The notes under the pieces are model-generated. The model made no database searches. It saw nothing but the letters and a program-made list of their open reading frames with translations, and was not told the DNA's origin. From Begonia masoniana (Eukaryota > Streptophyta > Magnoliopsida > Cucurbitales > Begoniaceae): a stretch of 64,000 nucleotides of DNA. A program made the translations under genes and the position numbers. The stretch lies in the NCBI GenBank assembly GCA_022432975.1, contig CM039515.1, positions 20,587,554-20,651,553 on the forward strand, given 5' to 3'. Every line of letters starts with the position of its first letter. Within the stretch, counting starts at the first letter, position 1. Positions 19,924-33,982 of the stretch are shown piece after piece.

Positions 19924-22900
19924 TTAGAATTTTGTCCCCAAAATTTCGTACCTGAACAAATCTGAATATCTGTCCATCATGTCATGTTGTCGCTCCCACG
20001 TTGCTTCCTCTACATTTTGGTTTCTCCACAGTACCTTAACAAGAGGGATTGACTTATTACGCAGGACCTTAACCGAAGACTCCAAGATCTGTATCGACTT
20101 CTCTTCATAGGTCAAGGTTGGCCGTAGCTCAAGATCAATCGGCTCTACCACGTGCGTAGGATCCTGTATACACTTTCTCAACATCGACACGTGGAAGACA
20201 TTATGCACGCCCTCCATAGACAACGGCAATTGAAGCCTATCCGCTGTAGCTCCAATCCTTTCTGTAATCTGGAACGGCCCAACAAACCGTGGATTTAACT
20301 TCCCTCTCTTACCAAAGCGAACCACGCCCTTGAATGGTGAAACCTTCAAAAACACTTCATCACCAACTACAAATTCCAATTCTCTTCTTCTTCGATCAGC
20401 ATAGCTCTTTTGGCGACTCTGTGCGGTCTCCATTCTTTGTCTAATCAAAGCAACCTTTTCAGACAACTGCTGTAAAATTTCAAGGCCGATCAACTTAGCT
20501 TCGCCCACTTCATTCCAATACAGCGGCGACCTACACTTTCTGCCATAAAGCGCTTCATACGGAGCCATATCAATCGTGGACTGATAACTGTTATTATAAG
20601 CAAATTCAATCAAAGGCAAATATCGGCTCCACGACGCCTGAAACTCTAACACGCATGCCCTCAGCATATCCTCGAGTATCTGAATTGTTCTCTCAGATTG
20701 TCCGTCAGTCTGTGGGTGGAATGCCGTGCTAAAAGTCAATTTGGTACCCATAGCGCTTTGCAAACTTTTCCAAAACCTCGAGGTAAACCTGGGATCCCAA
20801 TCTGAAACAATTGACACAGCGACCCCGTGCAATCTAATAATCTCTTGGACATAAAGGTCTGTAAACTGATTCATCGTGTAAGTCATCTTTACAGGCAAGA
20901 AATGAGCCGCTTTCGTCAATCTATCAACTACGACCCATATACTGTCGTGCCCTTTTATTGTTCTCGGTAATCCAACTACGAAGTCCATTGCAATTTGATC
21001 CCACTTCCACTCGGGAATCGGTAATGGTTGCAACATCCCACCTGGCCTCTGGTGCTCTGCCTTAACTTGTTGGCAGACAAGACAAGATTGTACACAATTG
21101 GCCACATCACGCTTCATATTCGACCACCAATAATGCACTTTCAGATCTCGGTACATCTTGGTGTTACCTGGATGCACTGAGAACAACGAAGAATGTGCCT
21201 CTGACATAACCAACTTCCTCAACTCCTCGTCCTTTGGAACGTACCAGCAGTCTCGAAACCTCAAAATGCCATCCACCGAGTAATTAAATTTGGAAGGCAC
21301 AACTGATAACTTTGATACAATAGCCACCTTTTCTTCCGTATCTAACTGTTGAGCCTCTTTTATTTTATCCAACAGAGTGGGCCGTATTGTCAAGTCAGCA
21401 AGTAGGGCCGAAATTTCTGGAACTAATTCGAGTTCGAACCCCTGCATCTCCTTTCTCAATGAAGCTGACATACAGAAAGCAACTGACTCCTCTGTCCTAG
21501 GCCTTCTACTCAAAGCATCTGCCACTGTATTTGCCTTTCTAGGATGATACTTGATTTCGAAGTCGTAGTCTTTCACGAATTCTAACCATCTCCCCTGCCT
21601 CATATTTAAATCTTTCTGTGTAAACAGGTATTTTAAACTCTTATGGTCCGAAAACACTTCACACTTCTGTCCGTAGAGGTAGTGTCTCCATATCTTTAAT
21701 GCGAATACCACCGCTGCCAGTTCTAAATCGTGCGTCGAGTAATTTTCCTCATAACTTTTCAATTGCCTATAAGCATAGGCAACGACATTTCCTTCCTGCA
21801 TCAACACGCATCCCAATCCAACCTTGGACGCGTCACAATAAATACAGTATACCCCATTCTCCACTGGTAGAGTCAGTAAAGGCGTTGTGGTCAACTTTTG
21901 CTTCAAGGTCTGAAATCTTTCTTTACATGCCTTAGTCCACTCATACTTCATTTCTTTCTTCGTCAAGTTCGTCAAGGGTTTGGCTATTACTGAAAACCCT
22001 TGGATAAACTTCCGATAATACCCTGCTAGGCCTACAAAACTCTGTACATCACTTGCATTTCTCGGTTGAGGCCACTCCCTTACCACTTGAATCTTGGCCA
22101 GATCCACAGAAACGCCTTCTTTTGAAATCACATGGCCTAAGAAATTCACCTGACTTAACCAGAATTCGCACTTAGAAAGCTTAGCATACAATTGGTGTCG
22201 CTTCAAAGTAGTCATAACAGCTCTTAAGTGCTCTGCATGTTCTTCGTCGTTTCGGGAATATACCAAGATGTCATCTATGAATACTATCACGAACTTATCC
22301 AAGAATTCCCGGAACACTCTATTCATGAGGTCCATAAATGCTGCTGGGGCATTGGTAAAACCGAAGGACATCACCATAAACTCATAGTGCCCGTAACGCG
22401 TTCTGAAGGCAGTCTTTGGTACATCCTCGGCTCTAATCTTCAACTGATAGTACCCAGAACGTAAATCGATTTTATAAAATACCGTGGCCCCTTGTAACTG
22501 GTCAAATAGATCGTCTATCCTCGGTAACGGGTATTTATTCTTTATGGTTAGCTTATTCAACTCGCGGTAATTCACGCACATTCTTAAAGAGCCATCCTTC
22601 TTCACAAACAAAACCGAAGCGCCCCAAGGAGAAACGCTCGGCCGGACAAAGCCCTTGTCTGTTAGCTCTTTCAGCTGGACTTGCAACTCCCTCAATTCAA
22701 CTGGCACCATTCTATAAGGATTCTTGGACACTGGCGCCGAACCAGGAATAATCTCGATTGTGAACTCCATTTCTCGATCTGGAGGCAAGCCGGGCAACTC
22801 GTCCAGGAATACCTCCGTAAAGTCCCTAACCACTAGGATGTCACATAACTCTAACTTCTCTCGCATGCTTACTTCCTCAATGCTTGCTATAAACCCAAAA

Positions 22901-23343
22901 CATCCATGCTTCATCGAGTACAGGGCACTTACAGGCAAGTTGGGTAACTCATCTAGGAACACTTCAGTAAAATTCTCCTCTACCGAAATGTTATTCGACC
23001 TTAGATTATCTCGTTTCCTTACATCCACAATGCTTGCTACAAAATTGAAACATTGAGGTTTGGTGGAGTACCGGGCACTCATTGACAATACAAGAGGTAT
23101 TTCACTTGATCGGAGGGTCGCTGGAAAATCGTAATTCTCCCCACTCGGGGGTCTAAAATCTACTACTCCCGACCTGCAATTGATTGAGGCATAGTGCCTG
23201 AACAACCAATCCATGCCCAAGATTACATCGTATCCCTTCATACATATGACAATCAGGTTCGCATACAACTGCCTACTACCAACAGATATAATTTCTCCCT
23301 GTATCGCCCCATCTGAGTGCAAATACTCTCCGGAAGGCAACAT
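19924..23343 (-). CDS. G2 pol: protease C-terminal half, reverse transcriptase, RNase H, integrase, chromodomain
   Basis: A 1139-residue open frame. Residues 38-48 ([11 protein letters not shown]) are the end of the aspartic protease. Reverse transcriptase spans about 210-400, with D293 ([10 protein letters not shown]) and the catalytic FIDD at 355-358. RNase H is about 495-615, with D504, E541 and D566. Integrase has an H717/H724/C754/C757 zinc finger and D787, D848 and E884 (spacing 60 and 35). A chromodomain-like tail (residues 1084-1130, ending [13 protein letters not shown]) follows. SDWDPRF replaces the usual SDRDPRF beside D848. A 50-residue linker before RT is duplicated ([10 protein letters not shown] at 125 and 175). 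The natural polyprotein begins upstream in gag; a stop separates it from the protease start. It may be expressed as RNA but cannot be translated from gag as is. Confidence 0.95.
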   Translation of the reverse strand: MLPSGEYLHSDGAIQGEIISVGSRQLYANLIVICMKGYDVILGMDWLFRHYASINCRSGVVDFRPPSGENYDFPATLRSSEIPLVLSMSARYSTKPQCFNFVASIVDVRKRDNLRSNNISVEENFTEVFLDELPNLPVSALYSMKHGCFGFIASIEEVSMREKLELCDILVVRDFTEVFLDELPGLPPDREMEFTIEIIPGSAPVSKNPYRMVPVELRELQVQLKELTDKGFVRPSVSPWGASVLFVKKDGSLRMCVNYRELNKLTIKNKYPLPRIDDLFDQLQGATVFYKIDLRSGYYQLKIRAEDVPKTAFRTRYGHYEFMVMSFGFTNAPAAFMDLMNRVFREFLDKFVIVFIDDILVYSRNDEEHAEHLRAVMTTLKRHQLYAKLSKCEFWLSQVNFLGHVISKEGVSVDLAKIQVVREWPQPRNASDVQSFVGLAGYYRKFIQGFSVIAKPLTNLTKKEMKYEWTKACKERFQTLKQKLTTTPLLTLPVENGVYCIYCDASKVGLGCVLMQEGNVVAYAYRQLKSYEENYSTHDLELAAVVFALKIWRHYLYGQKCEVFSDHKSLKYLFTQKDLNMRQGRWLEFVKDYDFEIKYHPRKANTVADALSRRPRTEESVAFCMSASLRKEMQGFELELVPEISALLADLTIRPTLLDKIKEAQQLDTEEKVAIVSKLSVVPSKFNYSVDGILRFRDCWYVPKDEELRKLVMSEAHSSLFSVHPGNTKMYRDLKVHYWWSNMKRDVANCVQSCLVCQQVKAEHQRPGGMLQPLPIPEWKWDQIAMDFVVGLPRTIKGHDSIWVVVDRLTKAAHFLPVKMTYTMNQFTDLYVQEIIRLHGVAVSIVSDWDPRFTSRFWKSLQSAMGTKLTFSTAFHPQTDGQSERTIQILEDMLRACVLEFQASWSRYLPLIEFAYNNSYQSTIDMAPYEALYGRKCRSPLYWNEVGEAKLIGLEILQQLSEKVALIRQRMETAQSRQKSYADRRRRELEFVVGDEVFLKVSPFKGVVRFGKRGKLNPRFVGPFQITERIGATADRLQLPLSMEGVHNVFHVSMLRKCIQDPTHVVEPIDLELRPTLTYEEKSIQILESSVKVLRNKSIPLVKVLWRNQNVEEATWERQHDMMDRYSDLFRYEILGTKF

Positions 23344-23364
23344 TACACTATAATTATGGTCAGC

Positions 23365-23637
23365 TTAGACGACATCTAAATTCCACTTAACTGCATACTT
23401 CCGTGCTATGAAGGAATGGGTTGCCCCATTGTCAATTAGAACACGAGCCGTGTTTCCACAAACCAAAATAGTACCTGTAACAACTGAAGGCTGAGCAGCT
23501 CCCTCGTCTTCAATCAGAGAAAAGATCCGGGAGGGACCCGCCCGGTGGCCGGCTACTCGGCCCAAGGCAATCAACGGCCTTATGGCCCACTTTATCACAT
23601 CAAAAACATCTCCCACTATGCAACTTGCACTCCCCAT
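23365..23637 (-). pseudogene. G2 protease N-terminal half
   Basis: The frame ends just before pol and includes VVTGTILVCGNTARVLIDNG followed by ATHSFIA. The aspartic protease catalytic box is normally D(T/S)GA; here it is DNGA, so the active-site Thr/Ser is lost. A TAA (within 23362-23369) separates it from the rest of the protease at 23343. Confidence 0.85.
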
Positions 23638-23639
23638 GA

Positions 23640-23908
23640 TGATTCTTTAGGCATGTAGGGCATAAAGGAGCTTGCGACGTCCCTTGCGGACGTTTACCCT
23701 TATCCTGGAATCTAGGCGTCTCATTAGCCCGTTTGACACCACGTTGTGATTGTGGCTGCCAACCCTGGTTTTGTTGTTGCGGACGCCCATCCCTAACAAA
23801 CCTTCTCGACGCTTCTCTCTGTCGCTGAAGCTTCATCTCGATGTCATCAAGACCGAGAGCTCTTTCCACTATCTTATGGTAAGGCACATCCTCATCATCC
23901 ACCGTCAC
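23640..23908 (-). pseudogene. G2 gag C-terminal part
   Basis: Basic, Gln-rich sequence (RQREASRRFVRDGRPQQQNQ, WQPQSQRGVKR) ends in CPTCLKNHHGEC, a zinc-knuckle-like motif. It is offset in frame from the capsid part just upstream, so a frameshift lies near 23905. Confidence 0.8.
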
Positions 23909-24297
23909 ACACCTTTCTGAATTTCTAATTTCAAACCTTGTACGAATTGGTGAATTTTATCCTCCTCCTCATAGATCATATACCATGCATATCGAGATAG
24001 CGAATCAAACCTTCGTACATACTCAGCCACCGTTCTCGTTTGGCGTAGTTGCGTGAACTCCACTTTCTTACTGGCCCGAAGAGTGCGACTGAAATACTTG
24101 TTGTAGAATACCGTTTTGAACCTTTCCCATCTCATAACTCCCACATCAGTAGTAGCTTTAATCGTATCCCACCAAAATATAGCATCCTTCTCTAAATTAA
24201 ATGTTGCACACGTCACTTTGTCGGCTTCTTCCACTTTTGCATAGGCGAACATACTCTCAATCTTACGAATCCATTGTTCAGCGCTCGTAGGATCCAA
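23905..24297 (-). pseudogene. G2 gag capsid domain
   Basis: Contains the retrotransposon gag core: WIRKIESMFAYAKVEEADKV, CATFNLEKDAIFWWDTIKAT, RWERFKTVFYNKYFSRTLR and EFTQLRQTRTVAEYVRRFD. It aligns with the intact G3 gag frame. A TAG at 24301-24303 separates it from the N-terminal piece in the same frame. Confidence 0.88.
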
Positions 24298-24300
24298 AAA

Positions 24301-24495
24301 CTAACCATCGAAGGTAGGGGGCCTAAGTCGCCTGAATCTCTCCCCACCTTGATCCTGTGAGGTATTTCCTTGCCCATTTCCACTCCCATTTCCTTCTCGG
24401 TTTAATAAAATCTCAATCTGTTCCGACTGTTGTTGTAATATATCCATAAATTGGTCCATGGGAATTTCTGGAGGCGGTCTAGGTGCTCTCGGCAT
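24301..24495 (-). pseudogene. G2 gag N-terminus
   Basis: Starts MPRAPRPPPEIPMDQFMDIL at 24495, then a coiled-coil-like Gln/Glu stretch and FRRLRPPTFDG, the conserved lead into capsid, before an in-frame TAG. Confidence 0.8.
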
Positions 24496-24644
24496 TTTCT
24501 CGTTCCTAAACATATTAGACAACACAAACAATAAATATCTAAGAATCATACTTAAACTTAAATACTTACAGTCGATGGAGAGTTCCCGTATGGCGGTGTG
24601 TTTGGCAAGCAATTCACAAAATTGCTTTTAAAACTCAGTCTCTT

Positions 24645-24656
24645 TGATACCATAAC
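24645..24656 (-). other. Primer binding site of G2
   Basis: On the minus strand TGGTATCAAAGA follows the 5' LTR after a few bases. It matches the tRNA-Met site TGGTATCAGAGC with two changes. Confidence 0.7.
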
Positions 24657-27222
24657 TGTCACGACTCTTACCCGTATCCTAGTAAATTTTTTTTTTTTTA
24701 TACGTACAAACTCTAAGTCTGACTTTCGTGCGGAAATAAAACTTTTAAAGTCGGAATTGAAAATTATTAACAGTGTATGAAAACTACCTTAGAAACCATC
24801 CATATAATCTTAAATTCATTAAATTAAACAATTAAAAACTAAAAGGAAATAATTAAAATCTTTATATTTTTTTTTTTTAAGGCGCCAGAACAGGTGGCGA
24901 TCAATCGCCAGAAAACTGGCGATTGATCGCCCTTTGGTGATTGCTCCTGGCGAGCAATCACCCCTGGGCGATCGCTTACCACCCTGCATCGCCCCGTGAG
25001 AATCATAACTTGCCCCGTGAGAATCATAACTTGCCCCGTGAGAATCATAACTTGCCCCGTGAGAATCATAACTTGCCCCGTGAGAATCATAACTTGCCCC
25101 GTGAGAATCATAACTTGCCCCGTGAGAATCATAACTTGCCCCGTGAGAATCATAACTTGCCCCGTGAGAATCATAACTTGCCCCGTGAGAAACATACAAC
25201 TTGCCCCGTGAGAATCATAACTTGCCCCGTGAGAATCATAACTTGCCCCGTGAGAATCATAACTTGCCCCGTGAGAATCATAACTTGCCCCGTGAGAATC
25301 ATAACTTGCCCCGTGAGAATCATAACTTGCCCCGTGAGAAACATACAACTTGCCCCGTGAGAATCATAACTTGCCCCGTGAGAAACATACAACTTGCCCC
25401 GTGAGAAACATACAACTTGCCCCGTGAGAATCATAACTTGCCCCGTGAGAATCATAACTTGCCCCGTGAGAATCATAACTTGCCCCGTGAGAATCATAAC
25501 TTGCCCCGTGAGAATCATAACTTGCCCCGTGAGAATCATAACTTGCCCCGTGAGAAACATACAACTTGCCCCGTGAGAAACATACAACTTGCCCCGTGAG
25601 AATCATAACTTGCCCCGTGAGAATCATAACTTGCCCCGTGAGAATCATAACTTGCCCCGTGAGAATCATAACTTGCCCCGTGAGAATCATAACTTGCCCC
25701 GTGAGAATCATAACTTGCCCCGTGAGAATCATAACTTGCCCCGTGAGAATCATAACTTGCCCCGTGAGAAACATACAACTTGCCCCGTGAGAATCATAAC
25801 TTGCCCCGTGAGAAACATACAACTTGCCCCGTGAGAATCATAACTTGCCCCGTGAGAATCATAACTTGCCCCGTGAGAATCATAACTTGCCCCGTGAGAA
25901 ACATACAACTTGCCCCGTGAGAATCATAACTTGCCCCGTGAGAAACATACAACTTGCCCCGTGAGAATCATAACTTGCCCCGTGAGAATCATACCCGTGA
26001 GAATCATAACTTGCCCCGTGAGAATCATAACTTGCCCTGTGAGAAAACACATGACTTGCCCCGTGAGAAACATACAACTTGCCCCGTGAGAAACATACAT
26101 CATTCGGAATTCATGATCGTTCGTTAATTCGATATTTCATAAAACATGCTCATAAATAGTTCGTATGCACTTTAATAAAACATGATACATGAGGAACGAC
26201 ATACGTAGAAATACCTATCGAACGATCACTAACCAATCGCTAAGGCACTACTTTAAGCTACCCGTCTTACCACTAACCCCTGTAACTACCTAATTTCATC
26301 ACAACCCACATTATCAACATCGTTACGACGTAGGGCCTTAGTGGCCGGAAAAACCTAACACTCACTTACCTGGCATCCTAGATATGCCGAGCACAGTCCT
26401 TTGAGCTTGGGTTACCTAGGGCATGTAACAACACATCATTAATATCGACTCTCAAACATCAAATCTAAACAAATCGACGTCTCGAGCTAGGACAAATTCT
26501 TCTAAAAGCTCTAATTCACTTCATTCGGGCATTTCATCGAGTATTTGGTGCTCACTAACTTCTAGCCCTCATTAATGATGTCCAACCACATTTCAACAAC
26601 CTAAACTTTAACTCTAAACAACTACAAACATCATAAATTTATCAAACTCACTCAAATAACCACCATTATATCATCAATGAGTAATAAATTAACAACCCTA
26701 TCGATTTCTAACAAAATCCCTAAATTTCTTCACAAACCCTAAATCAAAACCACTCCAAAAACGACTACCAACTTGACTAAAGCATAGAGCTTACTTGGAG
26801 GGTTGATTTGTTGAAGAAACTTGAAGGAAAACCGCCAAGAACGGAGGAGTAGATCGATCGTTGGAGGATTGGCGATGAAAGAGAGAAAGAAAATCGCCAA
26901 AGGGGAGAAGGGAATCGCGTAGGGAAGAAGAAATGAGGGAGGAAAGAGAGAGAAAGCCCTTTTTAGTTAAAATATTTGACTTTCTAAATTACCTAATTGC
27001 CCTTAGTTAATTTCTTAACTTAAATCATTATTTCATCTATCGGTTTAACTTCTCCAAAATTCCCTTATTCCTCCAAATATTTCTATTTATTCTTAGGGCT
27101 CTAACGAAACTTCCCATTGGCCATTTGGACTTAATTTATTATTTCTACGAATTATCACTCTATATTATAAAATTCTAAACTTATGGCTCGAAATCCTTAA
27201 AACGAAATTTCCGGGTGTTACA
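24657..27222 (-). repeat. 5' LTR of G2
   Basis: Near identical to the 3' LTR outside the variable modules. Compared with 16532-17308 it lacks about 780 bp, joined at CGCTTACCAC/CCTGCATC, and then carries a long two-variant minisatellite (24991-26099). Confidence 0.9.
24991..26099 (+). repeat. Two-variant minisatellite in G2 5' LTR
   Basis: About 52 units with a common core TTGCCCCGTGAG and two linkers, AATCATAAC (21-bp unit, A) or AAACATACAAC (23-bp unit, B). The order is roughly A9 B A6 B A B B A6 B B A8 B A B A-run B A B, ending with a CATGACTTG variant, so B-A-B blocks recur. One truncated unit is near 25992. Confidence 0.9.
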
Positions 27223-28049
27223 CGCGTTGGTCTATATTTAATCATCCAAAATGTTAAACTCTACAACTTATCAATTGGCCCCTTGATTAGGGTTTTTCTC
27301 CCTAAAGATTATCTTGTATCCTCAATCCTCATATTAACTTCAATCTCCTAACGTCATTTGGGTTGACTATCGTTCAGGGATTTCTAACAAAATCCCTAAA
27401 TTTCTTCACAAACCCTAAATCAAACCACTCCAAAAACGACTACCAACTTGACTAAAGCATAGAGCTTACTTGGAGGGTTGATTTGTTGAAGAACTTGAAG
27501 GAAATCCGCCAAGAACGGAGGAGTAGATCGATCGTTGGAGGATTGGCGATGAAAGAGAGAAAGAAAATCGCCAAAGGGGAGAAGGGAATCGCGTAGGGAA
27601 GAAGAAATGAGGGAGGAAAGAGAGAGAAAGCCCTTTTTAGTTAAAATATTTGACTTTCTAAATTACCTAATTGCCCTTAGTTAATTTCTTAACTTAAATC
27701 ATTATTTCATCTATCGGTTTAACTTCTCCAAAATTCCCTTCCTCCAAATATTTCTATTTATTCTTAGGGCTCTAACGAAACTTCCCATTGGCCATTTGGA
27801 CTTAATTTATTATTTCTACGAATTATCACTCTATATTATAAAATTCTAAACTTATGGCTCGAAATCCTTAAAACGAAATTTCCGGGTGTTACACGCGTTG
27901 GTCTATATTTAATCATCCAAAATGTTAAACTCTACAACTTATCAATTGGCCCCTTGATTAGGGTTTTTCTCCCTAAAGATTATCTTGTATCCTCAATCCT
28001 CATATTAACTTCAATCTCCTAACGTCATTTGGGTTGACTATCGTTCAGG
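26703..28049 (+). repeat. Tandem duplication of G2 LTR end plus flank (about 675-bp unit)
   Basis: Unit 1 (26703-27378) holds the last 520 bp of the G2 5' LTR, the CGCGT target site and 150 bp of G1. Unit 2 (27379-28049) repeats it with small indels. GATTTCTAACAA occurs at the start of both units and again at 28050, so the duplication probably arose by microhomology after G2 inserted. Confidence 0.9.
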
Positions 28050-30445
28050 GATTTCTAACAACACCCAGGTTGCGAACCAGACTCCCCTCTATTTTAACTC
28101 CGACTTCCCGAACTGAGTTCATTTAGTTCCTAACTTTCTTAATCCTGTGTCTATCAAATACATACCTAACCACTTCAAGTTCTCAAAGCCTTCTTAAATT
28201 TCTTACTCCGACGCTAAATCTCAACTACACTACGACTTTATCCACCTATCGAGTATAACATTTTCTATATATATATATTGGAGCTGTAAACTAAACTCGG
28301 GTATAAGTTCGTTGGCCTTTACCTCAGTCACTACTACAACCATCCGAGTCTACATTTCTCTAGTAATGCTCCCGTATAACTTCTTCGTCAATAGTATCTA
28401 AATTGTACCCTTCCTTAGACACTTCACGGGTTTTAATAACTATTTATATGTGAGCTTCTCAACTAGAATTCCCTTCTCTATATTTCGCAAAGTATCCCCT
28501 CAGTGATACCTTACGTCACATTCTTCCTCGGGTAACTCACTGACCTCAATCCCTGTTTCGATGCAGTTTTTACAACTTAACTCTTTCCTTTCCAACTATA
28601 CCCCGGAAATATGTATTCAAGACCTCAACAGGTTTAACTGAGAGCTTAAGTTGCTACTATCTTAAGACCAATGCTCACTTGTAAATTAGATCCTATAAAT
28701 ATCACATTTCATTCTAAGTCACATTAAAGAGTTCCTTCGTTATGTCCTAACTGAAACGTTTATACTATCCATAATATGCTCCTTCATTTAACTTAAATCT
28801 CCATTTAACTTCGAGCATAGTCAAGTCCCTAAGTCCACCATCGATGCGCTCTAAACCACACACTTTAACCTTAGGTCATTTAGGTATTTATCGGTCTCGA
28901 CTTGTTAAATACGAGTCGAACTTCTTGGAAATTTCCAACTTAGCCATACTTCTAAATCGACTTGTTAAATCGCGAATCTTTACAATTTGCATAGCATTAA
29001 ATACTGGTCTAATTTCAATCCCTATTAACTTTGAGCACAATCCAATCCCCAAGTATCGTCATTGATTTACTCCGCTCAGCTCTTGTGCAACAACTCATCC
29101 AACGACCTTCTTGTTTGCAAACTTGTTGTAAATAAGTTTACACCCGTAATCCAAATCTCCTTAAGTTCTCAAATCTTACCCTTTTATTTTCCAATATTTT
29201 GGAAGATCTCGTCATTAAGGCTACCTCTTCTAGTTCCTCGAACACTGATGTTTCTACTTTCATACCGGAGGTAAGCGTCAGGCTATGATCTTTAACTTTA
29301 ACTGTATTTACTTTAGGCTCATAAGTAAACCCCTATACTTTTAAGCCAAAAGGATTTGCAACTTCTTACCTTGTCACCCCCCCCTTTTTTTTTACAAGCG
29401 ATAATCACTCCAGTCAATTCACCATTTTTCCTAACGTTGCACACGTCACACTTAACCCCTAAACATAACTCTCAATTTAGGGCATCAAATCCATCTTTGA
29501 TTAGCTAAAGTATTTGGGTTTCTAAGTTCTTTGTAGTTCTCGTGCTTTTGCTTCATAACCTCTATCAAATAATTCCCAAATGTCTAATGTGTCTACGAAC
29601 TATCGATCAGACTTAACTTCTCTATGTCTCTCCTTTATGGTATTTCGATCGAAATCTTTTCACGAAATGAGTAATTGTTCGCTACCGTCTAATCTTTTCA
29701 GATGATGCACATCCCTTGGAGATCGGCCAATTATGTTACTCGAGTATTACCTTTTATATAATCCTTGATTCTCTATTGTTTCGAGATTTGTTAACTTTCC
29801 AACTCCGAGTAAATTCCCATTTCTTCTCCGTCGACATTGGTCGATACGAACACCCCTACGTAATCGCTTAGATCACACACCAACAATGCTGCATTGTTCC
29901 ATCACTTTCTTACAATCTACTACTAAACTTTGGAGTGCTACCTTTGTCTAGATACTCCCAATTTTACGCAAATCTAAGATATTCAAATGTCTGCTATATT
30001 TTCTTATTTATTTATTCACACTAACGGTATCTTGACAATCTAGCATATCCTTTAGTAATTTTTACACCTAAGCTTCAAATCTTCCTTTCATTGATCATAT
30101 TCTAAGATCCTAAGGGTTTGTTAATTAGGGCCCCGTTTCTTTCTATTTAAATCCTATAACTCGTAAATTGTATCCCCCTGTGGTAACTCAATTCCAAGTA
30201 TACAACTTCCTGCGGTTAAGCCAAGTTAATCCTACTAATGCATAATTCTCTTTCTAATAAGCCTTTATTGTTCTGCATCTAACCTACTGCCTTCCTGTCG
30301 AGGTTCGTTTAGTAACCCCTTCATACCCACATTCTACCATTCTCTTGTCCCTCTATTCACAAGCTTAATTTTATTTACAGCACACGTATTGTCACTAAGC
30401 CGTCGCTCCAACTACCCCATTTCTATTTCATTATTCTTCGTTTCA
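28050..30445 (-). other. Degenerate G1 interior without readable genes
   Basis: AT-rich sequence with dense stops in all frames. It lies where G1 pol and the middle of gag should be but I cannot read any domain. A short C9T9 run is at about 29378. Nothing else can be supported here. Confidence 0.5.
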
Positions 30446-31015
30446 TTAACTTGGAGCTAAAACCCTACCTGAACTAGGAAGATAAAACCCTACCTGAAAC
30501 ATCTGATGGCCGGGCAGTTCCCTCGTCTGCGATGGGGAAATTTTCTTAAGTGTGACTCTCTCCTGACCAGCAGCCGTTCTTGGACAATTGTGGGCGTAGT
30601 GGCCTGCCACCCCACATCTGTAGCAGTTGTCTGTACCCACTCTACAGGCGCCATAGTGCTCTTTCTAGCAATCAGGACACCGAGGTCTTCGGGAAGTTCC
30701 TTCCCTCATACGGCCTTTTAACACCTCTTCATTGCCCTTCATCTACGAGGTGCGGTTGAAATCCAAAAATAAACCTATCCATACCGTGGCTACTAGGAGC
30801 AATCACCACTTGGGTTCCAGGGCCCTCTCGGTTTATCAGTGTCTCAAGCTGGCGAGATTACCTGTTTATATGTTGTGCTTGTTGATCTAATTGTTGAGAC
30901 TGTCTTTCCATATGTTGAGCCTGTCATTCTAAGTGTTGGGACTGTTGAGCTATAAAATCTTTGAGTTGATCTATGGTGTCATCCCTCTCATCTCGGTCAT
31001 TTTCCTTACGCACCA
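30446..31015 (-). pseudogene. G1 gag remnant with zinc knuckle
   Basis: ATG at 31015 opens MVRKENDRDERDDTIDQLKD followed by Gln/His repeats (QQSQHLE, QAQHMERQSQQLDQ), like G3 gag. In-frame stops follow. The end carries CYRCGVAGHYAHNCP, an intact CX2CX4HX4C zinc knuckle. The capsid core between them is deleted. Confidence 0.8.
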
Positions 31016-31159
31016 TTTTATACACCTATAAAGATTAAAGACAATGACTATAAAAATAAAAACAAATAAAGCATATGACGTACTTACAGTATGAAGAAGT
31101 ATGTCCGTGAAGTGGCTGTGCAGTCGAGCAGTCTACATAACCATTTTTTAAACCCGGGG

Positions 31160-31171
31160 GCTCTGATACCA
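31160..31171 (-). other. Primer binding site of G1
   Basis: TGGTATCAGAGC on the minus strand, the initiator tRNA-Met complement, five bases from the 5' LTR edge. It fixes the orientation of G1. Confidence 0.88.
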
Positions 31172-31354
31172 TAACTTGTAACGACCCTAACATTGTACCC
31201 TTATTTTCCCGTATTATTTTTTTTTCTTTTATATAACTTAAAACTTTAAACCTAACGTTTGAGCGGAAATAAAACTTTTAAAGTCGGAATTGAAATCGGT
31301 AAAGTCTATGTTTATAAACCATTTAAACAAAAACTTAAAACAAATTTAAAACAA

Positions 31355-31865
<511 letters not shown>

Positions 31866-32360
31866 TCTTCTCCCAGCATACACACACACACACTCTAAAC
31901 TAAACACTTAATCACCATTTCATTTCAACCTCCTACATTGTTCTCATACATTCTCCATTTAGCCGATCACCTGAAATAAACGCTCAAAACACAATTAAAA
32001 CATAACCCGTTTTCGTAAAACAAACTGCATGGAATGTTTAAAACTGTACAATTCCTCCTGTTTTTCATCACTAACAATTCCATGAAAACTTTCCAAAAGA
32101 AATTTATAAAACAGTTTCCAAAACGTTTAAAAAACATCAAAACTTCACCTATCACTAATCAGATCCAAGCATCCTAATATGTTCAATCTATACAATTTTA
32201 ACTACGATCTAACTATTGGATCCCAAAATACATTTACATCTTTTTCCCACTGGTCAAATACGCGTCAACTACCCAGCACGCTACCACGGGCATTCTTCTT
32301 CAACCTGTACAATCATCTGGTAGAGGGAAATCCTCCTCACCTTGCTCTATGTCCCCTACA

Positions 32361-33364
<1,004 letters not shown>

Positions 33365-33942
33365 AGACATATGGTGTAGGCCAATCGGCCACAGTAAGTC
33401 ACGAGAACTTACCTGTCGTCCGTTGCAACTCTAACTCCGTCCACGAGCGTTGTTCACCTAAGGCAAATTCACCACAATTGTCGTTAATACGAGTTTAAAT
33501 CGTTGAACGTCCGAACTAACGAAACTTCAACTAAAGAAGTTTTCTAGTGTTCTAATTTAACTAATCGAGGCATTTTATCGAGTAACTCGCGCTCGACACC
33601 TCAAAACCTCCATTAACGAGTTTTTCCAAAAACCCCTAAAATCCTCAAACTTTAACATTTCTCACAAATCGACTTAACTTCATCCAATAACGTTTAATAC
33701 GTCCATTATATCCATATGTACGGTAAATCTATCAATTTCAAACCCTAAATCACGTTTTTAACGAAACCCTAAACGAACCCTAATTGTTTAAACTCCGTAA
33801 AAATCGAAATAAACTTTCCTAAAACCTTAGAATCATACCTAGGGTCGGGATTGGGGAAGATATCGCGAAGAATAGAGACGATCGGAGTGGAGATCGGTCG
33901 CCGGCGTGAGGAATCGCCGTGAGAGGCGATGAAAATCGCCTG

Positions 33943-33982
<40 letters not shown>

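Larger units (their letters stand above)
16211..27222 (-). mobile_element. G2: nearly complete Tekay/Del-like chromovirus gypsy retrotransposon
   Basis: Target duplication CGCGT (16206-16210, 27223-27227). The 3' LTR is 16211-19908 and the 5' LTR 24657-27222, both of the form TGTCACGAC...GGGTGTTACA on the + strand. On the minus strand come a primer-like site, gag, protease, reverse transcriptase, RNase H, integrase and a C-terminal chromodomain, the order and type of Tekay/Del chromoviruses. The LTR flanks are near identical over long stretches, so insertion was fairly recent. The LTR lengths differ (3698 and 2566 bp) because of minisatellites and a deletion of about 780 bp in the 5' LTR. Gag and protease carry stops or frameshifts, so this copy is not autonomous. 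Confidence 0.93.

Noticed and set aside
17569..26099. CRISPR-like regular repeats
   Set aside because: No spacers: repeats are directly tandem, in plant LTRs, with no cas genes.
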